A DNA stretch of 64,000 bases from Rugosimonospora acidiphila (GCF_039543385.1 NZ_BAABJQ010000016.1:1-64000); one strand, 5' to 3'; shown: positions 35,515 to 44,244, counted from the first letter of the stretch. Notes: generated by a model not told the origin, from the sequence alone. Numbers and translations: made by a program.

Positions 35515-36396
35515 ATGGTGATTGGCAGTCCCACCGTACGACGACGGCGCCTCGGCCTGATCCTGCGCGGCTTGCGCGAACGCCAGGGGCTCACCGGCGA
35601 GCAGGTAGGCGCCGCGGTGGAGCGCTCGGGCTCATGGGTCAGCCGCGTGGAGACCGGCCGGGTCGGTCTACGCAGCCGCGACCTGACCGACCTGCTGAAT
35701 CTGTTCGGGGTCGACGACGGCATGGTGCGCGCCGAACTGGCCGCGCTGGCCAGGGAGGGCAAGCAGCGCGGCTGGTGGAGCAAGTACGCCGACTCGCTGT
35801 CCGGCCCGTACGCGACCTACATCGGGTTCGAGGCCGAGGCGGCCCGGCTACAGGTGTACGAGACGCTGACCGTGCATGGCCTGCTGCAGACCGAGCAGTA
35901 CGCGCGGGCGCTGTTTCGGGCCGCGCTGCCGAAGCTGGACGCGGAGGCCGTGGACCGCCGGGTCAGCGTGCGGCTGGCCCGCCAGCGATCGCTGCTCACG
36001 CCCGACCCCGGGGCCGCGGCGCCGGCCGCCGGCCCGCTGGAGCTCTGGGCAATCTTCGACGAGTCGGTGCTGCATCGGCACATCGGCGGCCAGGACGTGC
36101 TGCGTGGCCAGCTCGAGCACCTGTACGGGGTGTCCGAGCTGCCCAACGTGACGGTGCAGATCCTGCCGTTCACCGCGGGAGCGCACCCGGGCATGCTCGG
36201 CTCGTTCACGGTGATCAAATTCGCCGCCGAAAGCGACCCGGACGTGGTGTACGTCGAGGGCATCACGGGCGACATTTTCGCGGAATCTGAGGACGCACGG
36301 TGGTACAACGTGGTATTTGAACATTTATTAGCCAATGCACTCAGTCCTCCCGCGTCACGCGAGCGCATCGCTCGGGCGATCAAGGAGCTGAGCTGA
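35515..36396 (+). CDS. XRE-family regulator with DUF5753 domain, two TTA codons
   Basis: 293 aa. N-terminal Cro/C1 HTH (LRERQGLTGEQVGAAVERSG, SWVSRVETGRVGL), then DUF5753 (YIGFEAEAARLQVYETLTVH, GLLQTEQYARALFRAA, TVQILPFTAGAHPG). WhiJ/BldB-circuit type regulator of streptomycete development. Codons 271 and 272 (36325-36330) are both TTA, in a patch of AT-rich codons near the 3' end. The DUF397 gene follows after 20 bp, the usual partner. Confidence 0.92.
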   Translation: MVIGSPTVRRRRLGLILRGLRERQGLTGEQVGAAVERSGSWVSRVETGRVGLRSRDLTDLLNLFGVDDGMVRAELAALAREGKQRGWWSKYADSLSGPYATYIGFEAEAARLQVYETLTVHGLLQTEQYARALFRAALPKLDAEAVDRRVSVRLARQRSLLTPDPGAAAPAAGPLELWAIFDESVLHRHIGGQDVLRGQLEHLYGVSELPNVTVQILPFTAGAHPGMLGSFTVIKFAAESDPDVVYVEGITGDIFAESEDARWYNVVFEHLLANALSPPASRERIARAIKELS

Positions 36397-36416
36397 ACGC
36401 CTGAGGAGGTGGCGCG

Positions 36417-36611
36417 GTGTCCGTTCTGGACGCGCGCTGGCGCAAGAGCAGCCACAGCAGCACCAATGGTTCGTGTGTGGAGGTCCGCAGGACCGCCGGC
36501 GCGGTGGAGGTCCGCGATACGAAGGATCGCAGTGGTCCGGTGCTGTCCTTCGACCAGTACTCCTGGCACAGGTTCATCGACGCGGTACGAGCCGGCAACT
36601 TCGACGACTGA
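36417..36611 (+). CDS. DUF397 protein
   Basis: 64 aa, GTG start after GAGGAGG. Hallmark sequence WRKSSHSSTNGSCVEV, then VEVRDTKDRSGPVLSF and WHRFIDAVRAG. DUF397 proteins are small partners of XRE-DUF5753 regulators; in several studied pairs they behave antitoxin-like or modulate DNA binding. It ends just before a strong terminator. Confidence 0.93.
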   Translation: MSVLDARWRKSSHSSTNGSCVEVRRTAGAVEVRDTKDRSGPVLSFDQYSWHRFIDAVRAGNFDD

Positions 36612-36638
36612 CGGCCGCGTTCGCGCATTTCGCATCAC

Positions 36639-36668
36639 CCGGCCCGCTCCCTTGCTGGAGCGGGCCGG
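36639..36668. terminator. Bidirectional-looking terminator hairpin
   Basis: CCGGCCCGCTCC and GGAGCGGGCCGG form a perfect 12-bp stem with a 6-nt loop, 27 bp after the DUF397 stop and 98 bp from the convergent TetR stop. No U tract on either strand. Confidence 0.75.
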
Positions 36669-36766
36669 TCCGCGCGGTGGGCCCGCGCGCCCCGTCCTGG
36701 TCGACGGCTCAGGGGGCACCGCTGCGGCCTGTGCTCGCCCCCGCCACAAACCGGCTCCGGCTGCGC

Positions 36767-37369
36767 TCAGGGGGTAGCCAGGTCGATCAACGCGGCGGCC
36801 GCCGCCCGGGCGTACTCGGCCGGTTCGGTGGAGTTCAGCGCGGCGCCCTGGGCCGAGGCGCCGTCGTAGAGCACCGCCAGTTGGTGCCCGAGCTTGCCGG
36901 GATCGCGCGCACCCGCCTCGGTCGCCAGCGCGATCAGGGCGTCGATGAACGTCTGCTTCTGTGCGGTGCACACCGCCCGGGCGGGATGCTCGGTGTCGGC
37001 AAGCTCGGTGGCGGCGTTGACAAACGGGCACCCCCGCGGGGCGCCGACATCGAAGATGCCCAGCAGCCGGTCCCGGACCGGGCGCCCGCTGTCCCGCAGC
37101 GGCTCGGCCAGGCCCGGAAGCCGCTGCTCGCCGACCCGCCCCAGGTACTCGACGATGATCTCGTCCTTGCTGGCGAAGTGCTGGTAGAGCGTGCGCTTGG
37201 ACACGTGCGCCACCTCGGCGAGCTGCTCGATGCCGGTGGCCGCGATGCCCTGCTCGTAGAACAGGTCGGTGGCCGCGCGCAGGATCCGCTCGCGGGCGCC
37301 GCGCCCGCCCTTCGTCTCGCCCCTGACCTGCTCGTCGGCCCGGGTCGTCTTCGTCGTCACACCCACCAT
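36767..37369 (-). CDS. TetR/AcrR-family regulator
   Basis: 200 aa. HTH in ERILRAATDLFYEQGIAATG, IEQLAEVAHVSKRTLYQHFA with SKDEII after it. The C-terminal part (GCPFVNAATELAD, AVCTAQKQTFIDAL) is of the TetR_C_13-like group often tied to SDR or quinone-stress genes. It is divergent from an SDR gene across two copies of a shared site. The ATG at 37369 is favoured; an in-frame GTG 9 nt later is possible. Confidence 0.9.
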   Translation of the reverse strand: MVGVTTKTTRADEQVRGETKGGRGARERILRAATDLFYEQGIAATGIEQLAEVAHVSKRTLYQHFASKDEIIVEYLGRVGEQRLPGLAEPLRDSGRPVRDRLLGIFDVGAPRGCPFVNAATELADTEHPARAVCTAQKQTFIDALIALATEAGARDPGKLGHQLAVLYDGASAQGAALNSTEPAEYARAAAAALIDLATP

Positions 37370-37372
37370 GGT

Positions 37373-37432
37373 ACCGATCAGTTTACATTTCGCCAGCGCC
37401 CCGCTAACCTCGAAGTACACCGAACGGTTTAC
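37373..37432. promoter_or_regulatory. Pair of direct operator copies between TetR and SDR
   Basis: ACCGATCAGTTTAC (37373-37386) and ACCGAACGGTTTAC (37419-37432) are 46 bp apart in the same orientation. The ACCGAACGGT core is an imperfect palindrome (ACCG/CGGT). One copy abuts each gene start, which suits a TetR dimer controlling both directions. The region is AT-rich compared with its flanks. Confidence 0.65.
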
Positions 37433-37449
37433 TTTACGAGGAGATCATC

Positions 37450-38154
37450 ATGCGCATCGAAGGCTCGGTTGCCCTGGTCACCGGCGCGAACCGTGGGCTC
37501 GGCCGCGTTTTCGCCCAGGCCCTGCTCGACCGGGGCGCCAGCACCGTCTACGCCGGCGCCCGTGACCCCGGCAAGGTGACGGCCGCCGCCGGCATCACGC
37601 CGGTCAAGCTGGACATCACGAACCCCGATGAGGTGGCCGAGGTCGCGCAGCGGTACCCGGACGTGACGCTGGTGATCAACAATGCCGGCGTCTCACGCGG
37701 CGGCGCGCTGCTGAACGGCTCGCTGGACGGCATCCGTGCCGACCTCGAGACGAATTTCTTCGGCACCCTGAACGTCAGCCGTGCCTTCGCCCCGATCCTG
37801 GGCGCCAACGGCGGCGGGGCGATCGTGAACATCCTGTCCGTGCTGTCGTTCGTGAGCCTGCCCGATTCGGGCTCGTACAGCGCCTCGAAGTCCGCGCAGT
37901 GGTCGCTGACCAACGCGCTGCGGTTGCAGCTGCGGGGCCAGGCCACCCAGGTGCTCGGCGTACACATGGGCTACACCGACACCGACATGGCAGCCCACAT
38001 CACCGGGCCGAAGAACCGGCCGGAGGGCGTCGTCGCCCAGGCGCTCGACGCCCTCGCCGAGGGCCGGGACGAGGTGCTTGCCGACGAGCTGACCCGCGCG
38101 GTCAAGGGCGGGCTGGGCGGCGATCTGCGGGACCTCTACGCGGCGCTGGCCTGA
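37450..38154 (+). CDS. SDR-family oxidoreductase under TetR control
   Basis: 234 aa, GAGGAG SD. VTGANRGLGRVFAQ, NNAGVSRGG, SYSASKSAQ (Tyr and Lys of YxxxK). Classical NADPH-type SDR with MGYTDTDMAAHI near the C-terminus. Neighbour logic makes it the regulated target of the divergent TetR; the substrate is unknown. Confidence 0.92.
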   Translation: MRIEGSVALVTGANRGLGRVFAQALLDRGASTVYAGARDPGKVTAAAGITPVKLDITNPDEVAEVAQRYPDVTLVINNAGVSRGGALLNGSLDGIRADLETNFFGTLNVSRAFAPILGANGGGAIVNILSVLSFVSLPDSGSYSASKSAQWSLTNALRLQLRGQATQVLGVHMGYTDTDMAAHITGPKNRPEGVVAQALDALAEGRDEVLADELTRAVKGGLGGDLRDLYAALA

Positions 38155-38225
38155 CCGCCGGATCCGCGTGGGGACCGCCCGGGCGGGCAGCGCCGGGCGG
38201 CTTCCACGCGGTAGGTTGGCCAGCC

Positions 38226-38507
38226 ATGACCGAGCCAGTCAGCTACTCGATCTCGGTGCGCCTGCGCCGGGTCACCGCCGAAGAGGGCTACGTCAGCGTG
38301 CCGGTGACCGACGCGGTGATGAGCCCGGAACCCGACCAGGACGGCAACCTCCACCTCGACCCCGAGAAGCTGTGGGCCGAGGCGATCCGGCTGGGATCGC
38401 GGCTGGACACCTGGCGGATCGAGGAGCGCGACGTCACGCCCCACCCGATCCAGAAGGCGCCCGAGGGAGTCTTCGAATCAGGCACCGACGCGTCCACCGC
38501 GAGCTAG
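38226..38507 (+). CDS. Small acidic protein of unknown function
   Basis: 93 aa, MTEPVSYSISVRLRRVTAEE onward, mostly beta-strand-like and rich in Glu and Asp, with no Cys or TM segment. I do not recognise a family. TAGGTT lies 8 nt before the ATG and no SD is present, as for leaderless genes. GC3 is coding-like and a terminator follows. Confidence 0.75.
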   Translation: MTEPVSYSISVRLRRVTAEEGYVSVPVTDAVMSPEPDQDGNLHLDPEKLWAEAIRLGSRLDTWRIEERDVTPHPIQKAPEGVFESGTDASTAS

Positions 38508-38535
38508 CGGGAGGCGGGCAGACGCGCTGCGCAAT

Positions 38536-38567
38536 GGCCCGGCGCCTCCCTCGGGGGACGCCGGGCC
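38536..38567. terminator. Terminator hairpin between convergent genes
   Basis: GGCCCGGCG and CGCCGGGCC form a 9-bp stem extended by an inner C-rich/G-rich stem. It sits between the stops of the 93-aa gene and argG and can serve both. Confidence 0.65.
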
Positions 38568-38583
38568 GGCACTTCGGTCCCGG

Positions 38584-40029
38584 TCAGTCGATGCCCTCCT
38601 CGATCGCGACGTGATCGAGGAGTTCGGCGTCTGCCGGCAGGTCGCGGGAGGCGATCGCCTCGGCCCCGCCCTCGGGCATCGCGCCGATCAGTCCGGTCGA
38701 GGCCGCCTGCGCGGCACCGATCAGCATCGGCTGCGGGTTGCCGATCATGCCGAGCCGGGCGTACTGCTCGAGCTTGGCGCGGGAGTCGGCGATGTCCAGA
38801 TTGCGCATGGTCAGCTGACCGATGCGGTCGACCGGCCCGAAGGCTGAGTCCTCGGTCCGCTCCATCGACAGCTTGTTCGGGTGGTAGCTGAACGCCGGCC
38901 CGGAGGTGTTCAGGATGGAGTAGTCCTCACCGCGCCGCAGCCGCAGCGTCACCTCGCCGGTGACGGCCATCCCCACCCAGCGCTGCAACGACTCGCGCAG
39001 CATCAGCGCCTGCGGGTCCAGCCAACGGCCCTCGTACAGCAGCCGGCCCAGCCGACGGCCCTCGTTGTGGTAGCTGGCCAGGGTGTCCTCGTTGTGGATG
39101 GCATTGACCAGCCGCTCGTAGGCCGCGTGCAGCAGCGCCATGCCCGGTGCCTCGTAGATGCCCCGGCTCTTGGCCTCGATGACCCGGTTTTCGATCTGGT
39201 CGGACATGCCCAGCCCGTGCCGGCCGCCGATGGAGTTGGCCTCCAGTACCAGGTCGACGGCGGAGCCAAACTCCTTGCCGTTGATCGCCACCGGCCGCCC
39301 CTGCTCGAAGGCGATCGTGACGTCCTCGGTGGGCACCTCGACCGCGGGGTCCCAGAACCGCACACCCATGATCGGTTCGACCAGCTCGATGCCCGCGTCC
39401 AGGTGCTCGAGCGCCTTGGCCTCGTGCGTGGCGCCCCAGATGTTCGCGTCCGTGGAGTAGGCCTTCTCCGAGCTGTGCCGGTAGGGCAGGCCGTGCTCCA
39501 GCAGCCACTCGGACATCTCCTTGCGCCCGCCCAGCTCGCTGACGAAGTCGGCGTCCAACCACGGCTTGTAGATGCGCAGCTGAGGGTTGGCGAGCAGGCC
39601 GAAGCGGTAGAACCGCTCGATGTCGTTGCCCTTGAAGGTGGACCCGTCTCCCCAGATCTGCACCTGGTCCTCGAGCATCGCGCGCACCAGCAGGGTGCCG
39701 GTGACGGCCCGCCCGAGCGGGGTGGTGTTGAAGTAGGCGCGGCCACCGGAGCGGATGTGGAACGCCCCGCAGGCCAGGGCCGCCAGCCCCTCCTCCACCA
39801 GGGCCGCCCGGCAGTCGACCAGTCGGGTGATTTCGGCCCCGTAGGCCGAGGCACGGCCGGGTACGGAGGCGATGTCGGGTTCGTCGTACTGGCCGATGTC
39901 GGCCGTGTACGTGCAGGGAATCGCACCCTTGTCGCGCATCCACGCGACAGCTACCGAGGTATCGAGGCCCCCAGAGAAGGCGATACCGACACGTTCACCG
40001 ACAGGCAGGGAGGTGAGCACCTTGGACAC
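38584..40029 (-). CDS. argG: Argininosuccinate synthase, long (type 2) form
   Basis: 481 aa. ATP-pyrophosphatase motif AFSGGLDTSVAVAW, citrulline/aspartate-binding blocks (TADIGQYDEPD, STFKGNDIERFYRFG, YSTDANIWGATHEAK). Joins citrulline and aspartate with ATP in arginine synthesis. The length and internal blocks are those of the E. coli-type enzyme rather than the ~400-aa form usual in actinobacterial arg operons. It stands alone here. The GTG start has no SD and a TATACT box ends 7 nt before it, so the mRNA is probably leaderless. Confidence 0.95.
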   Translation of the reverse strand: MSKVLTSLPVGERVGIAFSGGLDTSVAVAWMRDKGAIPCTYTADIGQYDEPDIASVPGRASAYGAEITRLVDCRAALVEEGLAALACGAFHIRSGGRAYFNTTPLGRAVTGTLLVRAMLEDQVQIWGDGSTFKGNDIERFYRFGLLANPQLRIYKPWLDADFVSELGGRKEMSEWLLEHGLPYRHSSEKAYSTDANIWGATHEAKALEHLDAGIELVEPIMGVRFWDPAVEVPTEDVTIAFEQGRPVAINGKEFGSAVDLVLEANSIGGRHGLGMSDQIENRVIEAKSRGIYEAPGMALLHAAYERLVNAIHNEDTLASYHNEGRRLGRLLYEGRWLDPQALMLRESLQRWVGMAVTGEVTLRLRRGEDYSILNTSGPAFSYHPNKLSMERTEDSAFGPVDRIGQLTMRNLDIADSRAKLEQYARLGMIGNPQPMLIGAAQAASTGLIGAMPEGGAEAIASRDLPADAELLDHVAIEEGID

Positions 40030-40036
40030 GAGTAGG

Positions 40037-40066
40037 AGTATATGCGCACCACTGCATGATCATGCA
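40037..40066 (-). promoter_or_regulatory. argG promoter with perfect 14-bp palindrome
   Basis: On the minus strand, -10 TATACT (40037-40042) ends 7 nt before the GTG. TGCATGATCATGCA (40053-40066) is a perfect palindrome over the -35 region. Arg-box half-sites in actinomycetes include TGCAT, so ArgR control is plausible; this is inference. Confidence 0.6.
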
Positions 40067-40117
40067 AACCGGCTCCCGGACGGCCCGCGGCGGCCGGGCT
40101 GGCGGCGGCCGGCGGAC

Positions 40118-40954
40118 CTACGCCTCCCGGGTCAGCTCCCAGAAGGCGACCGCCGCGGCGGCGGCCACGTTGAGCGAGTCCACGCCCCGGTGCATCGGAA
40201 TGGCCACCCGCTGGTCGCTGGCGGCCATGGCCGGCTGGGACAGCCCCGCCCCCTCGGCGCCCAGCAGCAGCGCCGGCCGGCCCCGGTACGCCTCGGGCAG
40301 CAGCTGGATGGGCAACGCGTCGGCGGCCGGCGTCAGCGCGAGCACCGAATACCCCGCCCGGCGCACCGCGTCCAGCGCGTCCGGCCACGGCTCGAGCCGG
40401 GCGTACGGGATGGCGAACACCTCGCCCATGCTGACGCGCACGGATCTGCGGTAGAGGGGATCGGCGCACGAGGGCGACAGCAGCACCGCGTCCATGCCCA
40501 GCGCCGCCGCGCCCCGGAAGATGGCGCCCACGTTGGTGTGGTTGTTCACGTCTTCGAGGATCACCACCCGGCGCGCGGCCGACAGCACCGCCTCGGCCGA
40601 GGCCGGCGGCTTGCGATGGAACGAGGCCAGCACCCCACGGTGCACGTGGAAGCCGGTGGCCTTCTTCAGCACGTCCTGGGTGCCAGCGTAGAACGGCGCC
40701 TGATCACCGGCCGGCTCGCCGACGGCCGCGTCGTCGATGACAGCGCCGATCTCGTCGACCCGCTTGGCGTCGACCAGCACCGAACGCAGCCGGTACCCGG
40801 CGCGCAGCGCCCGCCGCAGCACCAGCTCGCCCTCAGCGATGAACAGCCCGTTGGGCGGCTCCCACCGGGTACGCAGCTCGACGTCGGTGAGCGCCCGGTA
40901 GTCCGCGATGCGCTCGTCCTCGGGATCGGTGATCGTGGTGACGGTCGGTGACAC
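40118..40954 (-). CDS. TrmH/SpoU-family RNA 2'-O-methyltransferase
   Basis: 278 aa from GTG (VSPTVTTITDPEDERI). N-terminal substrate-binding domain, then SPOUT motifs: NHTNVGAIFRGAAALG (motif 1), ALLLGAEGAGLS (motif 2), IPMHRGVDSLNVAAAAAVAF (motif 3). It methylates ribose in rRNA or tRNA using S-adenosylmethionine; the target nucleotide is unknown. Confidence 0.92.
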   Translation of the reverse strand: MSPTVTTITDPEDERIADYRALTDVELRTRWEPPNGLFIAEGELVLRRALRAGYRLRSVLVDAKRVDEIGAVIDDAAVGEPAGDQAPFYAGTQDVLKKATGFHVHRGVLASFHRKPPASAEAVLSAARRVVILEDVNNHTNVGAIFRGAAALGMDAVLLSPSCADPLYRRSVRVSMGEVFAIPYARLEPWPDALDAVRRAGYSVLALTPAADALPIQLLPEAYRGRPALLLGAEGAGLSQPAMAASDQRVAIPMHRGVDSLNVAAAAAVAFWELTREA

Positions 40955-40992
40955 GTCGCCATTCTGACCCGCCGCCGGGCCGGCCCGCCGCG

Positions 40993-41056
40993 CGGGCCCG
41001 AGCGCACCGCACGGGCCCGAGCACACCGCACACCGCGCGGGCCTGAGCACACCGCC
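40993..41056. repeat. Three 19-bp repeats
   Basis: Units CGGGCCCGAGCGCACCGCA, CGGGCCCGAGCACACCGCA (tandem) and CGGGCCTGAGCACACCGCC after 7 bp. They lie upstream of the TrmH gene, between it and the SPFH terminator. No function evident. Confidence 0.7.
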
Positions 41057-41112
41057 CACCGCGGGCGGCGCACACCGCGCGAGCCGGTGCACGCGTGGCC
41101 GCCGAAAACGGA

Positions 41113-41144
41113 GGCCGGGCTGCCCGCGAACGGACAGCCCGGCC
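41113..41144 (-). terminator. Terminator of the NfeD-SPFH operon
   Basis: GGCCGGGCTG pairs perfectly with CAGCCCGGCC over a 12-nt loop, starting 13 bp beyond the SPFH stop. No U tract. Confidence 0.75.
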
Positions 41145-41157
41145 GGTGGCGTGCGGA

Positions 41158-42276
41158 TCAGGCGGACTCGCGCTGCTGCGGCGGCTCGCCGAGCAGGTCC
41201 GCGGCGTGCACCTCGGGCGCACCGGAGTCCAGCGCCTCGCGCGCGGTCAGGTGCGCAGGCGCGGGCAGCCCGCGTACCGCCTCCTGCTCGGTCTCGGCCG
41301 CGACGGCCTGCGCCTCGGCCAGCGCCTGGTCAAGCACCGACGGGTCGGCCTCGGGCAGGCTCGCCTCGGTGGTGGTCGGCCCGCCGGTGTCCTGGACCAG
41401 GCCCCCCAGGGCGCCGCCGATGCCCTCCAACGCCTTGGTCAGCTCGGCCGGCACGATCCACACCTTGTTCGACTGCCCGGCCGCGATCTGGGGCAGCGCC
41501 TGCAGGTACTGGTAGGCGAGCACCTTGGAGTCCGGGTTGGCGCTGTGCACCGCGTTGAACACGGTCTGGATCGCCTTGGCCTGGCCCTCGGCCTGGAGGA
41601 TGCGGGCCTCCCGCTCACCCTGTGCCCGCAGCACCGCGGCCTGCCGGTCGCCATCGGCGGTGAGGATCTGCGATTGCTTGATGCCCTCGGCATTGAGAAT
41701 CGCGGCGCGGCGGTCCCGCTCGGCGCGCATCTGCTTCTCCATCGAGTCCCGGATCGACGCCGGCGGCTCGATGGCCTTGATCTCGACCCGGGTCACCTTG
41801 ATGCCCCACCGGCCGGTGGTCTCGTCCAGCACGCTGGACAGGTGCTGGTTGATCTCGTCACGGCTGGTCAGGGCCTTCTCCAGGTCCATCGAGCCGATCA
41901 CGTTACGCAGCGTGGTGACGGTCAGCTGCTCGATCGCCTGGAGAAAGCTGGCGATCTCGTAGGTGGCCCGGACCGGGTCGACCACCCGGTAGTAGAGCAC
42001 GGTGTCGATGGACACGACCAGGTTGTCCGAGGTGATCACCGGCTGCGGGGGGAAGCTCTGTACGGCCTCCCGCATGTCCACCTTCGAACGAACGCTGTCC
42101 AAGAACGGCATCAGCAGGTTCATCCCGGGCTTGAGGGTGCGGTGGTACTTGCCCAGCCGCTCCACGATGTCCATCCGCTGCTGAGGAACGATCCGCACCG
42201 AACGTACGACGGTCAGCACGACCCACAGCACGACCAGCGCGGCAACGATGATGAGAACGGCTTCGAGAGCGCCCAT
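41158..42276 (-). CDS. SPFH/Band 7 protein (stomatin/QmcA-like)
   Basis: 372 aa, GGAGG SD 8 nt before the ATG. N-terminal TM helix (AVLIIVAALVVLWVVLTVV), SPFH domain at about 27-190 (RLGKYHRTLKPGMNLLMPFL, ITSDNLVVSIDTVLYYRV), an Ala/Glu-rich coiled coil (QMRAERDRRAAILNAEG) and a C-terminal acidic tail. These proteins form large membrane rings and scaffold lipid microdomains. NfeD directly upstream is the standard partner. Confidence 0.94.
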   Translation of the reverse strand: MGALEAVLIIVAALVVLWVVLTVVRSVRIVPQQRMDIVERLGKYHRTLKPGMNLLMPFLDSVRSKVDMREAVQSFPPQPVITSDNLVVSIDTVLYYRVVDPVRATYEIASFLQAIEQLTVTTLRNVIGSMDLEKALTSRDEINQHLSSVLDETTGRWGIKVTRVEIKAIEPPASIRDSMEKQMRAERDRRAAILNAEGIKQSQILTADGDRQAAVLRAQGEREARILQAEGQAKAIQTVFNAVHSANPDSKVLAYQYLQALPQIAAGQSNKVWIVPAELTKALEGIGGALGGLVQDTGGPTTTEASLPEADPSVLDQALAEAQAVAAETEQEAVRGLPAPAHLTAREALDSGAPEVHAADLLGEPPQQRESA

Positions 42277-42278
42277 CA

Positions 42279-42704
42279 CTACTCCCTCCAGACAAGGGCG
42301 GTAGCGCCCTTGATCTCTATGACCCGCACCCGCTCACCCTTTTCGATCACTTGGGTGGCATCGTACGGACGAGCACTCCACATCTCCCCCTCGATCTTGA
42401 TCAATCCGTGATCAAGATCGACGCGCTCCAGTACCAGGCCCAGCGCGCCCTCGATGGCGGCCAGACCCATGGGCGCCCCTGGCGCGTCGGTCTGCAGGTG
42501 TCTACGGATGGCGGGACGCGCCAGTGCCAGCGCGGCCGCCGAAACCACCGAGAACACCAGGACCTGCAGATACCACGGCAGACCCAGCGCGGCGCCGGCC
42601 GCGGCGGCGAACGCCCCGGCCGCGAGCATGACTAGCACGAAGGTGGTGGTGAAGACCTCAGCGATCGCCAGCGCCACCCCTACAACGAGCCACAACCAGG
42701 CCAC
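42279..42704 (-). CDS. NfeD-family membrane protein
   Basis: 141 aa. Two to three TM helices (WLWLVVGVALAIAEVF, VLVMLAAGAFAAAAGA, VLVFSVVSAAALALA), then a C-terminal OB-fold (ERVDLDHGLIKIEGEMWSAR, KGERVRVIEIKGATALV). It is the short NfeD form without the ClpP-like protease. It ends 2 bp before the SPFH ATG region, one operon. Confidence 0.93.
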   Translation of the reverse strand: MAWLWLVVGVALAIAEVFTTTFVLVMLAAGAFAAAAGAALGLPWYLQVLVFSVVSAAALALARPAIRRHLQTDAPGAPMGLAAIEGALGLVLERVDLDHGLIKIEGEMWSARPYDATQVIEKGERVRVIEIKGATALVWRE

Positions 42705-42857
42705 GCTCCGATCGTGGCACGCGGATGCACTAATGGCGATTGTCCGTGTCCCGCGGGCGGCGGCGGGGTACGGCGGGATAGGGTTTCGGCCGACCTCGAC
42801 GAAGATCGACCAGCCTCGTACGGCCTCGGCGCTCGCGAGGCACGGTAAAGGAGGACC

Positions 42858-44174
42858 ATGCTGCCCGAAACCGCGCGCCGGGTCGACGAGATCGTCGCGT
42901 CGGCGCAGGCCAACGGCCGAGTCCCCTCCCTCATCGCCGGAGTGGTACGCGACGGGACCCTCACGCACGTGTCCGGCGCCGGCGAGCTACCCAGGCCGGA
43001 ACCGGACACCCAGTACCGGATCGGTTCGATCAGCAAGACCCTCACCGCCACGCTGGTACTGCAACTGCGCGACGAGGGCCGGCTGGACCTCGACGACCCG
43101 CTGCACCGGCACCTGCCCGGCACCCCGCTGGGCGACGTGCGCCTGCGCGACCTGCTGGCGCACGTCGGCGGGGTACAGCGCGAACCGGACGGGCAGTGGT
43201 GGGAGCGCTCGGCCGGGATGGACACCGACGACCTGCTGGCCGGGCTCAACGCCGGCAAGGTCGCGTACCCGCCGCACGACCGGTACCACTACTCCAACCT
43301 CGTCTACGGCGTGCTGGGCGCGCTCATCGAGCGGGTCGCCGGCCAGCCCTGGCACGCCCAGCTCGCCAAGCGGCTGCTGGAGCCGCTGGAGCTGGGCCGC
43401 ACCACCTACCACGCCACCGAACCGTTCGCCCGCGGGTACGTGGTGCACCCGTGGCACGGCACCCTGCGCGAGGAGCCCCGCCACGACGCGGGCGCCATGG
43501 CGCCGGCCGGCCAGCTGTGGTCCACGGTGCGGGACCTGGCCCGGTGGGCGGCGTTCCTGGCCGACCCGGTGCCCTCGGTGCTGGACCCGGCCACCCTGGC
43601 GCAGATGTGCACCCCGGTGGTGATCAGCGACGTGGACGCCTGGACCAGCGGGCACGGGCTGGGCGTGCAGCTGTGGCGGCGGGGTGAGCGGGTGTACGTC
43701 GGGCACACCGGCTCGATGCCCGGGTACCTGGCCGTCCTGGCGGTGCACCGGCCCAGCCGCACCGGGGTGGTCGCGTTCGCCAACGCGTACACGCTGCGCC
43801 ACGGCGGCATCAGCGGGCTCGGCCTGGACCTGCTCGACGCGGTGCTGGACCGGGAGCCGGCCCGCATCGCGCCGTGGCGGCCGGGCGCCGCCCCGCCGCC
43901 GGAGGTCGAGGTGCTGACCGGGCGGTGGTGGTGGATGGGCACCGAGTACGAATCCGCCTGGGACGCCGCCGGCCGGGCGCTGGTGATCTCCTCGCTGGAC
44001 CGGCCGGGTGCCACGCCGTGGCGCTTCACCCAGGACGGCGTCGACCGGTGGCGCTGCCGGTCGGGCAGCAACGACGGCGAGATCATGATGGTGCGCCGCA
44101 GCGGTACCGGGGCGGTGACCGCCCTGGACATCGCCACCTTCGTGTTCACCCGGGACCCGTGGTCGGCGCCGTAG
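42858..44174 (+). CDS. Serine hydrolase of the beta-lactamase/class C penicillin-binding fold
   Basis: 438 aa, AAAGGAGG SD. SxxK in GSISKTLTA (Ser-Ile-Ser-Lys), YxN in YHYSNLVYG, and HTG in VGHTGSMPG, complete active site. No signal peptide, so probably cytosolic. The last 90 residues form an extra beta domain (LTGRWWWMGTEYESAW). Likely an esterase or D-amino-acid peptidase rather than a resistance enzyme. Confidence 0.9.
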   Translation: MLPETARRVDEIVASAQANGRVPSLIAGVVRDGTLTHVSGAGELPRPEPDTQYRIGSISKTLTATLVLQLRDEGRLDLDDPLHRHLPGTPLGDVRLRDLLAHVGGVQREPDGQWWERSAGMDTDDLLAGLNAGKVAYPPHDRYHYSNLVYGVLGALIERVAGQPWHAQLAKRLLEPLELGRTTYHATEPFARGYVVHPWHGTLREEPRHDAGAMAPAGQLWSTVRDLARWAAFLADPVPSVLDPATLAQMCTPVVISDVDAWTSGHGLGVQLWRRGERVYVGHTGSMPGYLAVLAVHRPSRTGVVAFANAYTLRHGGISGLGLDLLDAVLDREPARIAPWRPGAAPPPEVEVLTGRWWWMGTEYESAWDAAGRALVISSLDRPGATPWRFTQDGVDRWRCRSGSNDGEIMMVRRSGTGAVTALDIATFVFTRDPWSAP

Positions 44175-44194
44175 GGCCCGCCCCCGGTACCGGC

Positions 44195-44244
44195 GACCGG
44201 TCTGGGCCGTCGCGTGGGGTCAGCCGCGCCGGACCAGACCGGTC
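44195..44244. terminator. Hairpin between convergent genes
   Basis: GACCGGTCTGG (44195-44205) is mirrored by CCAGACCGGTC (44234-44244), an 11-bp perfect stem with a 28-nt loop, between the serine hydrolase and DUF3097 stops. The large loop makes it a weaker terminator candidate. Confidence 0.5.
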
